Of a stretch of DNA of 28,578 nt, positions 14,891 to 23,290 are shown piece after piece. Origin of the DNA: Planctomycetes bacterium UBA1146 (GTDB lineage Bacteria; Planctomycetota; UBA8108; UBA1146); NCBI GenBank assembly GCA_002311345.1, contig DCAA01000042.1, positions 26,641 to 55,218 of the forward strand. Reading direction: 5' to 3'. How positions within the stretch are numbered: the first letter of the stretch is position 1; every line of letters begins with the position of its first letter. The notes under the pieces were generated by a model. The model ran no database searches. It was not told the DNA's origin and saw only the letters and a list, made by a program, of their open reading frames with translations. Position numbers and translations under genes: made by a program.

Positions 14891-16006
14891 GTGAACGCTG
14901 AGGTCAAAACTCGATTGCGCTCCATCGAGCAACTGCTCGATCGAATCCGCGACGCGACGCGCCATGACGAGCAAAGGAAGCGTCTCACCAAACTCGAGAA
15001 AGAAATGTCCGCCGTGGGATTCTGGGATGACCGCGAAAAGGCGGAGACCATCATCGAGCAGATGAAGAAGGTCAAGGAATCGGTGCAGAGCATCGAGAAT
15101 CTTGCCCGTGAACTGTCAGATTCCCAGGCACTGTACGAACTCGCCGAAGCGGATAATGACGGAGAGGCCCTCGCCGAGGTCGATACCGATAGCGTTCGTC
15201 TGCTCAAACTGGCCGAGGGGCTCGAACTGAGGACTTTGCTTTCTGGGAAATACGCCTCGGCCAGTGCATATCTCGAGATCCAGTCCGGAGCTGGCGGCAC
15301 CGATGCCTGTGACTGGACTCTGATGATCCAGCGGATGTATCTACGCTGGGCGGAACAGCAGAAATTCCGCACCAAGATCATCGACGAGCAATTCGCTGAG
15401 GAAGCCGGGCTGAAATCGTCGACGATTCACGTCGTCGGTGACTATGCCTACGGATATCTCCAGGCTGAATCGGGAGTACATCGCATCGTTCGGATCTCGC
15501 CCTTTGATGCCCAGTCGAGACGCCAGACCGCCTTCGCCTCGGTCCGAGTGATACCGGAAACCGACGTTTCTGACACTGTCGAGATCGCTGAGTCCGATCT
15601 TCGAATCGATACCTACAGAGCCAGCGGAGCGGGAGGACAGCACGTCAACACCACCGATTCCGCGGTCCGGATCACTCACATCCCCACGGGGATCGTCGTG
15701 CAATGCCAGAACGAACGCTCTCAGCACGCCAACCGGGCCCAGGCGATGAGAGTGCTCAATTCTCGCATCCTGGAGGCACAGGAGCGCCAACGCAGGGAAG
15801 AAATGAATCGACTCCAGGGCACCAAGAGCGATATCGCTTTTGGCAGCCAGATTCGCTCCTATGTCCTGCATCCTTACAAGATGATCAAGGATCATAGAAC
15901 CGAACATGAAACCAGTAACGTCGACGATGTACTCGATGGAAACCTCCAACCTTTTATCGAGAGTTGGCTACGCCATCAAACCAGAGCAGACCAATCCACC
16001 GAGTAA
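14891..16006 (+). CDS. prfB: Peptide chain release factor 2
   Basis: A 371-residue class I release factor. The SPF tripeptide at 203-205 (RISPFDAQSR) is the RF2 stop-codon recognition motif for UGA and UAA, in place of the PxT of RF1. The GGQ motif at 248-250 (SGAGGQHVNTTDSAVR) is the peptidyl-tRNA hydrolysis loop that enters the ribosomal peptidyl transferase centre. The N-terminal coiled coil and the C-terminal helix region are complete. Translation starts at GTG (14891) with GGAGAG just upstream. Unlike the well-known E. coli gene, the reading frame is continuous from the start: no in-frame TGA or slip site near codon 25, so the autoregulatory frameshift is absent. Only 13 bases separate it from glyA, so the two are probably on one transcript. 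Confidence 0.97.
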   Translation: MNAEVKTRLRSIEQLLDRIRDATRHDEQRKRLTKLEKEMSAVGFWDDREKAETIIEQMKKVKESVQSIENLARELSDSQALYELAEADNDGEALAEVDTDSVRLLKLAEGLELRTLLSGKYASASAYLEIQSGAGGTDACDWTLMIQRMYLRWAEQQKFRTKIIDEQFAEEAGLKSSTIHVVGDYAYGYLQAESGVHRIVRISPFDAQSRRQTAFASVRVIPETDVSDTVEIAESDLRIDTYRASGAGGQHVNTTDSAVRITHIPTGIVVQCQNERSQHANRAQAMRVLNSRILEAQERQRREEMNRLQGTKSDIAFGSQIRSYVLHPYKMIKDHRTEHETSNVDDVLDGNLQPFIESWLRHQTRADQSTE

Positions 16007-16019
16007 GGAAAGAAAAGCG

Positions 16020-17255
16020 ATGGAGCCTCTGACGAAAACAGACCCTGAAATCGCCGAGATCATTCTTCGCGAAGAGCAGCGCCAGCGCGGAGAGGTCAAT
16101 CTCATCGCCAGCGAAAACATCGTCAGCGACGCGGTTCTCCTGGCCCAGGGTTCAGTATTGACCAACAAGTACGCCGAGGGTTATCCGGGTCGACGGTACT
16201 ACGGTGGTTGTGAAGTCGTCGACGAGGCGGAGGAATTAGCGCGATCGCGGGCGTTGGAACTATTTGGGGCCGAGCATGCAAATGTGCAGTCCCACTCGGG
16301 AACCCAGGCGAATATCGCTGCTTATGGCGCTCTGCTGTCGCCAGGGGACAAGGTTCTCGCCATGGATCTGGCTCATGGTGGCCATCTTTCCCACGGAGCG
16401 CGCGTCAGCCTCACCGGCAAGATCTACCAGTTCGAGCACTACCCGGTCAACGCCGACAGCGAGATGATCGATCTTGACCTCGTCGAACAACTGGCCAGGG
16501 AATTCCAACCGAAACTGATCGTCGCAGGTGCCAGCGCCTATCCACGAATCATCGATTTTGCAGGATTTCGTCGCATCGCGGATGAAGTCGGTGCCAGGTT
16601 GATGGTCGACATGGCTCACATCGCCGGTCTCGTTGCAACAGGAGTGCACCCGAGTCCCATCCCGCATGCTCACGTGGTGACCACCACCACTCACAAGACC
16701 CTGAGAGGGCCCAGAAGCGGACTGATCCTCTGTCGCAAGAAGTTGGCGAAGAAGATCGATTCGGCGGTGTTCCCCGGAGGCCAGGGTGGACCACTGATGC
16801 ACCTCGTAGCTGCACGGGCGGTTTGCTTCCAGGAAGCCAAGACCGAGGCCTTCCGTCAATACGCACAGAAGATCGTCGAGAACTCAATTCATCTCGGCGA
16901 GATTCTCTCCGACGGGGGCCTGCGTCTGGTCTCCGGAGGAACCGACAATCACATGATACTCGCCGACCTGCGATCGATGGATCTGACCGGAGATATCGCC
17001 GAGGCAGCGCTCGGCAAGGCAGGAATCGTGGTGAACATGAACATGATTCCCTACGATCCCGCGCCACCGAGACGCCCGAGCGGGATGAGGATCGGCACCC
17101 CGACCATCACCAGTCGCGGCATGGGAAGCGACGAGATCAACCTGATCGGAAACTGGATCCTCGAGATCCTCAGAGAACCCACTGACGAGAATCGCATCGA
17201 GAGCATCCGTGCCGATGTACGGGAACTGTGCCAGGGATTCCCGACCCGGATCTGA
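16020..17255 (+). CDS. glyA: Serine hydroxymethyltransferase
   Basis: A 411-residue PLP enzyme, full length for bacterial SHMT, which interconverts serine plus tetrahydrofolate and glycine plus 5,10-methylene-THF. Visible signatures are NLIASENIVS near the N-terminus, NKYAEGYPGRRYYGGCE (49-65), SHSGTQANIAAY, DLAHGGHLSHG, the MVDMAHIAGLVA strand and the cofactor lysine K226 in VVTTTTHKTLRGPRSG. The long frame begins at 15906 inside prfB, but the ATG at 16020 has AAGGAAAG upstream and starts directly at the conserved N-terminal region. It follows prfB closely. A trpS gene on the other strand begins its stop 31 bases downstream, with no obvious terminator between the two. Confidence 0.97.
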   Translation: MEPLTKTDPEIAEIILREEQRQRGEVNLIASENIVSDAVLLAQGSVLTNKYAEGYPGRRYYGGCEVVDEAEELARSRALELFGAEHANVQSHSGTQANIAAYGALLSPGDKVLAMDLAHGGHLSHGARVSLTGKIYQFEHYPVNADSEMIDLDLVEQLAREFQPKLIVAGASAYPRIIDFAGFRRIADEVGARLMVDMAHIAGLVATGVHPSPIPHAHVVTTTTHKTLRGPRSGLILCRKKLAKKIDSAVFPGGQGGPLMHLVAARAVCFQEAKTEAFRQYAQKIVENSIHLGEILSDGGLRLVSGGTDNHMILADLRSMDLTGDIAEAALGKAGIVVNMNMIPYDPAPPRRPSGMRIGTPTITSRGMGSDEINLIGNWILEILREPTDENRIESIRADVRELCQGFPTRI

Positions 17256-17286
17256 CCGATATTGGCTGGTCTTCTTCCGGAGGATC

Positions 17287-18288
17287 TCAATCCCGCGTCA
17301 GATGAGTCGACCTCACACCCACTGCCGAGCGAACCGCATCCATCGTCTCCTCGATGACGGGTCGTACGCGGCGCGCCCCCTCGTGAAGAATCTCTTCTAC
17401 CTGCTCGGGATCCGCCTCTAGCTTGGCACGACGAGTCCTGGCATCGGCAAAATACTCCAGCAACGAATCGAATAACTGCTGCTTCGCATGGCCGTACCCG
17501 TAACCGATTCCAGTAGCGCGCATCTTGTCGTCCATCTCTGCTACCTGGTCCTCGGTGGCAACGAGTTTGTACAGGTCGCAGATGGTATTGCCCTCCGGAT
17601 TCTTGGGATCTTCCACTCCTTGAGAATCAGTCACGATGGACATGACCTTTTTCTTTAACTTTTTCTCGCTGTCGAAGATGCAAAGATCATTTCCGTAGGA
17701 CTTACTCATCTTCTGCCCATCGATTCCGGGCACCTTGGCGGCTTGCCCTTCGAAGATGAGCGGTTCGGGAATCGGAAACACCTCTGCGAATGTCTGGTTG
17801 AACTTGCCAGCGATGTCCCTGGTCACCTCGACATGCTGTTTCTGGTCCTGGCCAACCGGCACGCGATGGGATCGCACGATGAGAATGTCCGCAGCCATCA
17901 GCACGGGATAGGCGAACAAACCATGATCCGCCGAAAGGCCTTGCGCCACCTTGTCCTTGTAGGCGTGACAACGTTCGAGAAGCCCCATCGGTGTGACCGT
18001 CGACAGGATCCACGACAGTTCGCAAACCTCGGGGACATCTTCTTGCCGATAGATGACTGCTTTTTCAGGGTCGAGCCCCAGAGCGAGATAATCCATTGCG
18101 ATCCCGGAGATATTCGAAGAGAGAACTTCCGCACTCCTGACGGTAGTTAGCGCATGGTAGGAGGCGATGAAATAGTGGGCCCCACCCTGATCCTGCAGGT
18201 CGATCCATTGCCGCACCGCCCCGAAATAATTCCCCAGGTGGATCCCGGAGTTACTCGGAGTGAGTCCAGAGAGTGTGATCAGGCCCAT
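17287..18288 (-). CDS. trpS: Tryptophanyl-tRNA synthetase
   Basis: A 333-residue class I aminoacyl-tRNA synthetase that charges tRNA(Trp). The GLTPSNSGIHLGNYFGA segment contains the HIGH-type motif (17-20), and IDGQKMSKSYGND contains KMSKS (193-197). PVGQDQKQHVEVTRDIA is the typical TrpRS tryptophan/ATP pocket strand, and the C-terminal helical tail (ADARTRRAKLEADPEQVEEIL) is complete. A longer frame reaches 18360, but ATG at 18288 has AGGAG six bases upstream and matches the family's N-terminus. It is a stand-alone gene converging on glyA. The 227-base gap between its start and the DUF502 gene must contain both promoters; no good -35/-10 pair is evident there. Confidence 0.97.
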   Translation of the reverse strand: MGLITLSGLTPSNSGIHLGNYFGAVRQWIDLQDQGGAHYFIASYHALTTVRSAEVLSSNISGIAMDYLALGLDPEKAVIYRQEDVPEVCELSWILSTVTPMGLLERCHAYKDKVAQGLSADHGLFAYPVLMAADILIVRSHRVPVGQDQKQHVEVTRDIAGKFNQTFAEVFPIPEPLIFEGQAAKVPGIDGQKMSKSYGNDLCIFDSEKKLKKKVMSIVTDSQGVEDPKNPEGNTICDLYKLVATEDQVAEMDDKMRATGIGYGYGHAKQQLFDSLLEYFADARTRRAKLEADPEQVEEILHEGARRVRPVIEETMDAVRSAVGVRSTHLTRD

Positions 18289-18515
18289 GACTTGCTCCTG
18301 CCGACAGTGCGGCACCAGTGACGGCAACGGTGAGGACAGGGTAACGAAACCCGCCACCATCTCCAGACGGACTGCGAAACTTGTGATCCGGGTCTCGTTT
18401 GTTCAGAATCTAGACAGCAGGCCCTTTTGCTGTGATCCTGCTTCGCAGAGGATGCGACGGTTTCGATCCCAGCGTAGTGTTTTCAGCATTCTGACCACCA
18501 GATCCGGGAGGATCC

Positions 18516-19343
18516 TTGGCAAAGAAGAACAAGAAGAAGCGGGGTCGAATCAGCCGGGCATTCCTGTCCGGACTCGGAACTCTTCTTCCGACAATTCTCA
18601 CGATCCTCATCCTGGTGATCGCCTACAACTTCATCAACGAGAAAATCGCTACCCCCCTGACCACCATGATGCGCACGGGACTCTCATCCGAACTGATGAA
18701 GGAAAAGTTCTGGCAAGGGATGGTCGGGCTTCCAGCTTGGCAACTGGATGAAGTCGTCGACGATACCAACTTTCCCGAACGAACCGACGATACCCTTTTC
18801 TCTGAACGCGTGGCTACTCTGACACCTGCATGGCTCGGGTTCGTCATGGCCATCTTCTTGGTTCTCGCCGTTGGAATCATCTTCAGGGGGGTCCTCGGAC
18901 GACAACTGCTGAAGATCATCGAGGCGATGATTCAACAGATCCCTCTCATCAAGGTGATCTATCCCTATGCAAAACAGGTGACACAGTTCTTCTTCGAGGA
19001 GAAGAACAAGATCGAATACGAGACCGCCGTCGCGGTCGAATATCCGCGCAAGGGGCTCTGGTCACTCGGGTTCGTCACCAGCTCGGGCTTCCGCGACATC
19101 GTAAAGGTCGCCGGACAGGACGTGGTGGCGATATTCATCCCTTCGAGCCCCACTCCCATCACCGGATACACCATTTTGGTGCCACGAGTCGATATTATTC
19201 CTCTCGACCTGAGCGTCGAAGAGGTACTGCGGTTCACCATCTCTGGCGGTGTCATCTTGCCACCGAACCAGGTCCCATTGGACTCGGTACCGGACTCCGA
19301 AAAAACGTCCGGGGCTGATTCCGCAGCAGATATGGAAGAATGA
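18516..19343 (+). CDS. DUF502 family membrane protein
   Basis: A 275-residue inner-membrane protein. A basic N-terminus (AKKNKKKRGR) precedes a first transmembrane helix (about 16-41); a loop of some 65 residues separates it from a second helix (about 105-127). The rest is a cytoplasmic or periplasmic beta-rich domain with the DUF502 signatures: QIPLIKVIYPYAKQV, LGFVTSSG, IFIPSSPTPITGYTILVPR and LDLSVEEVLRFTISGG. The function is unknown. The acidic, Ser-rich tail (SEKTSGADSAADMEE) is lineage-specific. Translation begins at TTG (18516) with GGAGG six bases before it. It appears to be transcribed alone; the tRNA-Pro gene with its own promoter follows. Confidence 0.92.
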   Translation: MAKKNKKKRGRISRAFLSGLGTLLPTILTILILVIAYNFINEKIATPLTTMMRTGLSSELMKEKFWQGMVGLPAWQLDEVVDDTNFPERTDDTLFSERVATLTPAWLGFVMAIFLVLAVGIIFRGVLGRQLLKIIEAMIQQIPLIKVIYPYAKQVTQFFFEEKNKIEYETAVAVEYPRKGLWSLGFVTSSGFRDIVKVAGQDVVAIFIPSSPTPITGYTILVPRVDIIPLDLSVEEVLRFTISGGVILPPNQVPLDSVPDSEKTSGADSAADMEE

Positions 19344-19358
19344 GATTGATCGGAGGGC

Positions 19359-19386
19359 TTGACGACGAGTCCCCTCCGACTAGCAT
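19359..19386 (+). promoter_or_regulatory. Candidate sigma-70-type promoter of tRNA-Pro
   Basis: TTGACG (19359-19364) is followed after 16 bases by TAGCAT (19381-19386), 30 bases before the mature tRNA start. The -35 box matches the consensus in five of six bases and the -10 in four. The -35 box lies inside an inverted repeat (CGGAGGG at 19351 with CCCTCCG at 19372) that might also act as a weak terminator for the DUF502 gene. Confidence 0.5.
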
Positions 19387-19416
19387 CGGATCGATAGCAA
19401 AATGGATGACTCAGGT

Positions 19417-19493
19417 CGGGCCGTAGCGCAGTCTGGTAGCGCGCCACGCTGGGGGTGTGGATGTCGGTGGTTCGAATCCACTCGGTCCGACCA
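19417..19493 (+). tRNA. tRNA-Pro (GGG), CCA encoded
   Basis: A 77-base cloverleaf. The acceptor stem pairs CGGGCCG with CGGTCCG (one G-U), followed by A and encoded CCA. The D arm contains GTAGCGCAGTCTGGTAGCGC, the anticodon stem is CCACG/TGTGG with the loop CTGGGGG, giving anticodon GGG, and the T arm is GGTGG TTCGAAT CCACT. The start base C1 paired to G72 is characteristic of tRNA-Pro. Six T residues follow the CCA, and the next gene starts 30 bases later on the same strand, so the tRNA is probably processed from a longer transcript. Confidence 0.97.
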
Positions 19494-19523
19494 TTTTTTC
19501 TCCTACCTGCGTTTCCCTGCGTT

Positions 19524-20375
19524 ATGAGTGACTTGATGATCCAGGATCCCGTCTCACCACCTGAAACCACCGTGCCTGAGCCGACCATCGATGCACCGCA
19601 GGTCCAGCGGTGCGGATCCCGTACTACCTGGTGGCTCTCTTCACGAACTGCTGAGGTCGAATCGAGCGGATTCATCCAGGGAGAGGTCAATCTGCCTCTC
19701 GAGGGATATCGGTCCGGCCGGACAGAACATCCAGTTTATCTTCATTCAAGCGGTGCACTGTTGATGTGGAAGAGTTGCCTTCGTGGAGGTTGGCTCGCTC
19801 GCATCATACGCAACAGGCACTGGCGACCGAAGCGCTTCATACAGGAGATGGAGATGTGCAACTGCATCAATCAGCAGGGCATCCCTACCTCACAGATCAT
19901 CGCCGTTGCTGCCACATCTGCAGGAATCGGTTTCAAGGTAGAGATGTTGATCTGTCTCGAACGTGAGGTCGATACGCTGCTCGACTTGCTAGCAGATCGA
20001 TCACTGTCAGCAAGCGAACGCCAGAAGTTTCTGAAGACTACCGCCAGCACGATACATCAATTCCATGAGCAAGGTTGGCTGCATGGAGATCTCAATCTGA
20101 TGAACATCCTGATACAGAAAGAAGACACCGGGACCTACCGAACGATCCTCGTCGATCTCGACCCTGGCGGCCTCGGTCCGGTTACAGATCGACTCGCTAA
20201 CCTGACAAGGTTGGTCCGTTCATACCGGAAATCCCGGTGTAACCAGATTCCGACTCTACAACCAGGAGAGGGCTTTCGTTTCATGCACGGCGTAACCGGC
20301 GGAAAGCGTCAGTTGTTGAAACGTTTGCTAGAAAAAACACGACAACTGCTGGATTCCGAGGAGTGGAAACGATGA
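19524..20375 (+). CDS. Kdo/WaaP-family lipopolysaccharide kinase-like protein
   Basis: A 283-residue protein-kinase-fold enzyme. The catalytic loop HGDLNLMNIL (187-196) and the metal-binding LVDLDPGGLG (209-218, in place of DFG) are those of the Kdo kinase/WaaP group, as is NLTRLVRSYRKS further on, which resembles the tail of KdkA. The likely ATP-binding lysine is K83 in LLMWKSC. Such enzymes phosphorylate Kdo or heptose of the lipopolysaccharide core on the cytoplasmic face of the inner membrane. The first 60 residues are poorly conserved and the start is uncertain: ATG at 19524 has no recognisable ribosome-binding site, and the longer frame overlaps the tRNA. Its stop overlaps mqnA by four bases (ATGA, 20372-20375). 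Specificity for Kdo is inferred from family and from the two glycosyltransferases downstream. Confidence 0.8.
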   Translation: MSDLMIQDPVSPPETTVPEPTIDAPQVQRCGSRTTWWLSSRTAEVESSGFIQGEVNLPLEGYRSGRTEHPVYLHSSGALLMWKSCLRGGWLARIIRNRHWRPKRFIQEMEMCNCINQQGIPTSQIIAVAATSAGIGFKVEMLICLEREVDTLLDLLADRSLSASERQKFLKTTASTIHQFHEQGWLHGDLNLMNILIQKEDTGTYRTILVDLDPGGLGPVTDRLANLTRLVRSYRKSRCNQIPTLQPGEGFRFMHGVTGGKRQLLKRLLEKTRQLLDSEEWKR

Positions 20376-21178
20376 AAATTCGCCTCGGTACCATCGACTT
20401 CCTGAATGCCTTGCCACTATGCGACAAACTGTCGCGAGAGGATGACCGCTGGGAAATCGTCGAAGCTCTACCCAGCGAACTGGCAAACCACCTCAAGAGC
20501 GGGGAAATCGATGTCGGGCTAGTACCTCAGGTCGAAGCTTGCCGTGATGCTCGCTACCGCATCGTTCCCGGACATTGCATCTCCTGTGATGGCGAGGTGG
20601 GGTCGATCCTGCTGTTTTGCCGCAAGGAATGGCGAGATCTGGGGGTCGTTGCGGTGGATCAGGCCAGCAGTTCCTCCGTTGCACTTCTTCAAGTACTGCG
20701 CCATCTCGATGGACTCCCTCCTCTGGAACTGATGGAGACCCGTTCCGACCTTTCACTGTTTGAAAATCCGAACCCTCCCGAGGCGATCCTGCTCATCGGA
20801 GATGCAGCTCTGGGACATCTCTCGAGCCCGCTCGAGCGAATCGATCTGGGTCAGGCCTGGAAGGAACGAACCGGCCTCCCTTTCGTCTTCGCAGTGTGGC
20901 TAGCCCGAGACGAACTACCAACATGGGTCGTTGCGGGCCTTGGTGAAGCCGCAAGACTGGGGCTCGCCGCGAGAGACCAGATCGCAACTGACTTCAGCCG
21001 TTCTCATCCGGAAATTTTCGACAGATCTGCTGCCAGTGACTACCTGCACCGATGCATTTGCTACCATCTGGGCAAGGAGCAGCAGGAAGCGCTGGTCTCT
21101 TTCCACCGTCTGCGCGCAGAGATTGACCCTCGACTCGATCGAGATTGGTATCCCCGGTACCTGGAGGTAGATCGATGA
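20372..21178 (+). CDS. mqnA: Chorismate dehydratase of the futalosine menaquinone pathway
   Basis: A 268-residue protein of the MqnA/MqnD periplasmic-binding-protein fold. MqnA dehydrates chorismate to 3-enolpyruvyl-benzoate, the first step of the futalosine route to menaquinone. The N-terminus (IRLGTIDFLNALPL), EALPSELANHLKSGEIDVGLVPQVE, the DQASSSSVALLQVL strand and LIGDAALGH are typical MqnA features, as is the LPFVFAVWLAR strand after the hinge. ATG at 20372 has GAGGAG eight bases upstream; it overlaps the kinase stop, and its own stop overlaps the first glycosyltransferase by four bases. No other mqn gene lies in the window, so the rest of the pathway must be elsewhere. Placement between cell-surface genes is probably a matter of shared transcription. 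Confidence 0.92.
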   Translation: MKIRLGTIDFLNALPLCDKLSREDDRWEIVEALPSELANHLKSGEIDVGLVPQVEACRDARYRIVPGHCISCDGEVGSILLFCRKEWRDLGVVAVDQASSSSVALLQVLRHLDGLPPLELMETRSDLSLFENPNPPEAILLIGDAALGHLSSPLERIDLGQAWKERTGLPFVFAVWLARDELPTWVVAGLGEAARLGLAARDQIATDFSRSHPEIFDRSAASDYLHRCICYHLGKEQQEALVSFHRLRAEIDPRLDRDWYPRYLEVDR

Positions 21179-22023
21179 TGACCGACTTGACTGCGACCGT
21201 CATCACCTTCAATGAAGAGGATAACATCCGGGACTGTCTGCAATCCCTTCAGTGGGTACCTCATATCGTGGTAGTCGATTCTGGATCCACAGATCGCACC
21301 GTAGAAATCGCCAAAGAATTTACTGAACACGTGTACGTCACCGACTGGCCCGGCCATATCCAGCAAAAGAACCGAGCCATCGATTTCGCACCCACCGACT
21401 GGATCCTTTCCCTCGATGCCGATGAACGTGTAACTCCCGAGTTGCGCAGAGAAGTACAAGAACTGCTCTCGTCGGAACCAAGATCCGCTGGGTTTTCGAT
21501 GCCAAGACTCACCTGGCACCTGGGACGCTGGATCCGTCACGGCGGTTGGTATCCCGACCGCAAGATCCGGCTCTTTGATCGACGCAAGGCACGCTGGGCT
21601 GGAGTCAACCCTCACGACCACATCGAACTGGACGGCAAAGCCAGCGCCCTGGCGGGGGAAATCCTGCACTACTCATACAGAGACCTGCATCAACACATAG
21701 ATAGAGTCGATTTCTTCACCTCAATCGCAGCTCGCGAAAACGATGTTCGAGGTCAGAGAGGTCACCTCTTTGGAATGTTCTTCAGGGCACCCTGGAAGTT
21801 CATCCGGATGTACTTGTTCAAGAAAGGCTGGAAGGACGGCTTCGCAGGTTTCATTCTTGCATCAATCGCAGCATTTTCCGTATTCCTCAAATATGCCTGC
21901 CTGTGGGAAAGACGAACTCTCCGTAGACGAGGCATCGATCCCGATTCGATGCCTCGCCATCACCGAGGTCCTGAGTGGCGAGCGCCTAGACGCCCTCCTG
22001 AAGTGACGGAAGCAAACCAGTGA
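21175..22023 (+). CDS. Family 2 glycosyltransferase, LgtF/WaaE-like
   Basis: A 282-residue GT-A fold transferase. VITFNEEDNIRDCL and VVDSGSTDRT (34-42) form the nucleotide-sugar-binding part, and the metal-binding LSLDADERV (79-87) holds the D-x-D motif. The WHLGRWIRHGGWYPDRKIRLF segment and the Phe-rich C-terminal part (YLFKKGWKDGFAGFILASIAAFS) match the lipopolysaccharide core transferases of the LgtF/WaaE type, which add a sugar to heptose on the inner face of the inner membrane. Two adjacent ATG codons at 21175 and 21178 are possible starts; the first has GGAGG seven bases upstream. Overlap with mqnA and with the next gene indicates tight coupling. The sugar and acceptor cannot be read from sequence. 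Confidence 0.9.
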   Translation: MMTDLTATVITFNEEDNIRDCLQSLQWVPHIVVVDSGSTDRTVEIAKEFTEHVYVTDWPGHIQQKNRAIDFAPTDWILSLDADERVTPELRREVQELLSSEPRSAGFSMPRLTWHLGRWIRHGGWYPDRKIRLFDRRKARWAGVNPHDHIELDGKASALAGEILHYSYRDLHQHIDRVDFFTSIAARENDVRGQRGHLFGMFFRAPWKFIRMYLFKKGWKDGFAGFILASIAAFSVFLKYACLWERRTLRRRGIDPDSMPRHHRGPEWRAPRRPPEVTEANQ

Positions 22024-23144
22024 AGATCTTCCACCTCTTCGCCAATCACAAGTTCACAGGACCTTCAGATCCGGCGATGGTACTCGCAACGGCTCAGGCT
22101 GCCGCCGGTGCCGAGATCCGTTTCATCTCCAGCACCCATCCACAAGCCGAGAACGTTCTCGATCAATCCGCCATGGCGAGGGGGCTTCGTACTTTCCACG
22201 GTTTGCGGATGCCCAAGCATTTCCATCTTTCGAGTTTGCGTTCCGATGTACGGAAGTTACGAACACTGATCGCGCAAGAGAAACCCGATTTCATTCACTC
22301 TCATCTCGACGGTGATCATCTCGTGGGTGCACTGGCGCGCACTCAGGATGGCCCGCTTTTGATCCGGAGCACCTACGATCTCGATCCCCCGCGAGGCCTG
22401 CGTGCCACCTGGATCGCACGGCACACGGACCTCTGGATCGCGCCTACCCAACAAGCCGCAGAAAGACTCGCGTCATCAAAAAATCGATCCCGTGAAAAAA
22501 TTCGGATCATCCCTCCGCTACTCGACCTCGAGCGTTTCAAACCAACTTCACACACGGAACCCTCGAAACCCCCTGCTTCTACGATGAAGGACAAGATCGT
22601 AATTGGTGTAGTCGCCCGGATGCAGAAGCACCGGAGATTTCCTGACTTGATCGATTCGTTCGTTGCAGCCGCACGTATAGATCCCAGATTGCATCTCGAG
22701 ATCCTTGGTCGAGGATCCCACCAGGACGAACTCGCACGAAATCCTGCCAGAGACTCTGGCTTCGGTGATCGCATTCATTTTCCGGGCTACATCGAACCGA
22801 GTTCATATCCACTGCACCTCGCTGGCTTCGACATGGTCGTCTTTCTGGTTCCCGGCTCTGACGGAACCTGTCGAGCCGCGCGAGAAGCGATGGCCTGTGG
22901 GGTTCCGGTAATTGCCAGTCGCCGGGGCTTGTTGCCAGAACTGATTCCCACCACTGGAGGCTACCTGCTCGAGGATGAGCAGCACGAAACCCTCACACAG
23001 GCGATCCTCACACTCGCTGGAGACGAGAATCTGAGACGGAATCTCGCCGATGGGGCGAAAAAATACAGCCGAGAGGCTTTCGACGTGAAACTACACGTGA
23101 GGACATTGCTGGACGATCTGGACCATTCCCTGGCCAGTATCTGA
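22020..23144 (+). CDS. Family 4 glycosyltransferase
   Basis: A 374-residue GT-B fold transferase. The N-terminal half starts with HLFANHKFTGPSDPAM and contains the IHSHLDGDHLVGALA strand typical of GT4 acceptor domains. The C-terminal half has the IGVVARMQKHRRFPDLIDSF strand-helix, LEILGRGSHQDEL and the donor-binding REAMACGVPVIASRRGLLPEL segment. In the usual E-x7-E motif the second glutamate is present (E289), but the first position is Asp281. Translation starts at GTG (22020), overlapping the previous stop by four bases (GTGA). It is probably the last gene of the envelope operon. A 66-base stretch after the stop has no clear terminator before the next leader. Confidence 0.92.
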   Translation: MKIFHLFANHKFTGPSDPAMVLATAQAAAGAEIRFISSTHPQAENVLDQSAMARGLRTFHGLRMPKHFHLSSLRSDVRKLRTLIAQEKPDFIHSHLDGDHLVGALARTQDGPLLIRSTYDLDPPRGLRATWIARHTDLWIAPTQQAAERLASSKNRSREKIRIIPPLLDLERFKPTSHTEPSKPPASTMKDKIVIGVVARMQKHRRFPDLIDSFVAAARIDPRLHLEILGRGSHQDELARNPARDSGFGDRIHFPGYIEPSSYPLHLAGFDMVVFLVPGSDGTCRAAREAMACGVPVIASRRGLLPELIPTTGGYLLEDEQHETLTQAILTLAGDENLRRNLADGAKKYSREAFDVKLHVRTLLDDLDHSLASI

Positions 23145-23208
23145 CCGCTTCCAGGAAAAAAAACCCGGATTGAGTAAAGTTCGAATCCCTCCCGAGCCGA
23201 TGTACCCG

Positions 23209-23261
23209 GTGGGCCCGGATGGACCGTGCCCAAGGCCTGCGGGCCAGAAGAAAAGGCCCAC
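23209..23261 (+). promoter_or_regulatory. Structured leader of the four-helix membrane protein gene
   Basis: GTGGGCC at 23209-23215 pairs with GGCCCAC at 23255-23261 around an inner hairpin GGCC-TGCG-GGCC (23234-23245). The element ends 29 bases before the ATG. Purine-rich AAGAAAA lies between the inner hairpin and the right arm. No known riboswitch class fits; a promoter is not obvious. Confidence 0.35.
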
Positions 23262-23290
23262 AGAGGCCACCATACGGGAAAGGTCAGGCA

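Noticed and set aside
14688..14894. 68-codon ORF from GTG running through the terminator towards prfB
   Set aside because: It translates the terminator stem and the prfB leader hairpins, and has no conserved features; it is a by-product of the structured RNA.
15906..16019. Longer N-terminus of glyA starting inside prfB
   Set aside because: The extra residues overlap prfB in another frame, and the conserved SHMT start follows the ATG at 16020 with its own ribosome-binding site.
23181..23200. T-loop-like GTTCGAATCCC suggesting a tRNA
   Set aside because: The left T-stem does not pair, and no anticodon or acceptor stem can be built around it.
23219..23290. Upstream extension of the four-helix protein
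   Set aside because: It would translate the structured leader into an Arg/Pro-rich stretch unlike the rest of the protein.
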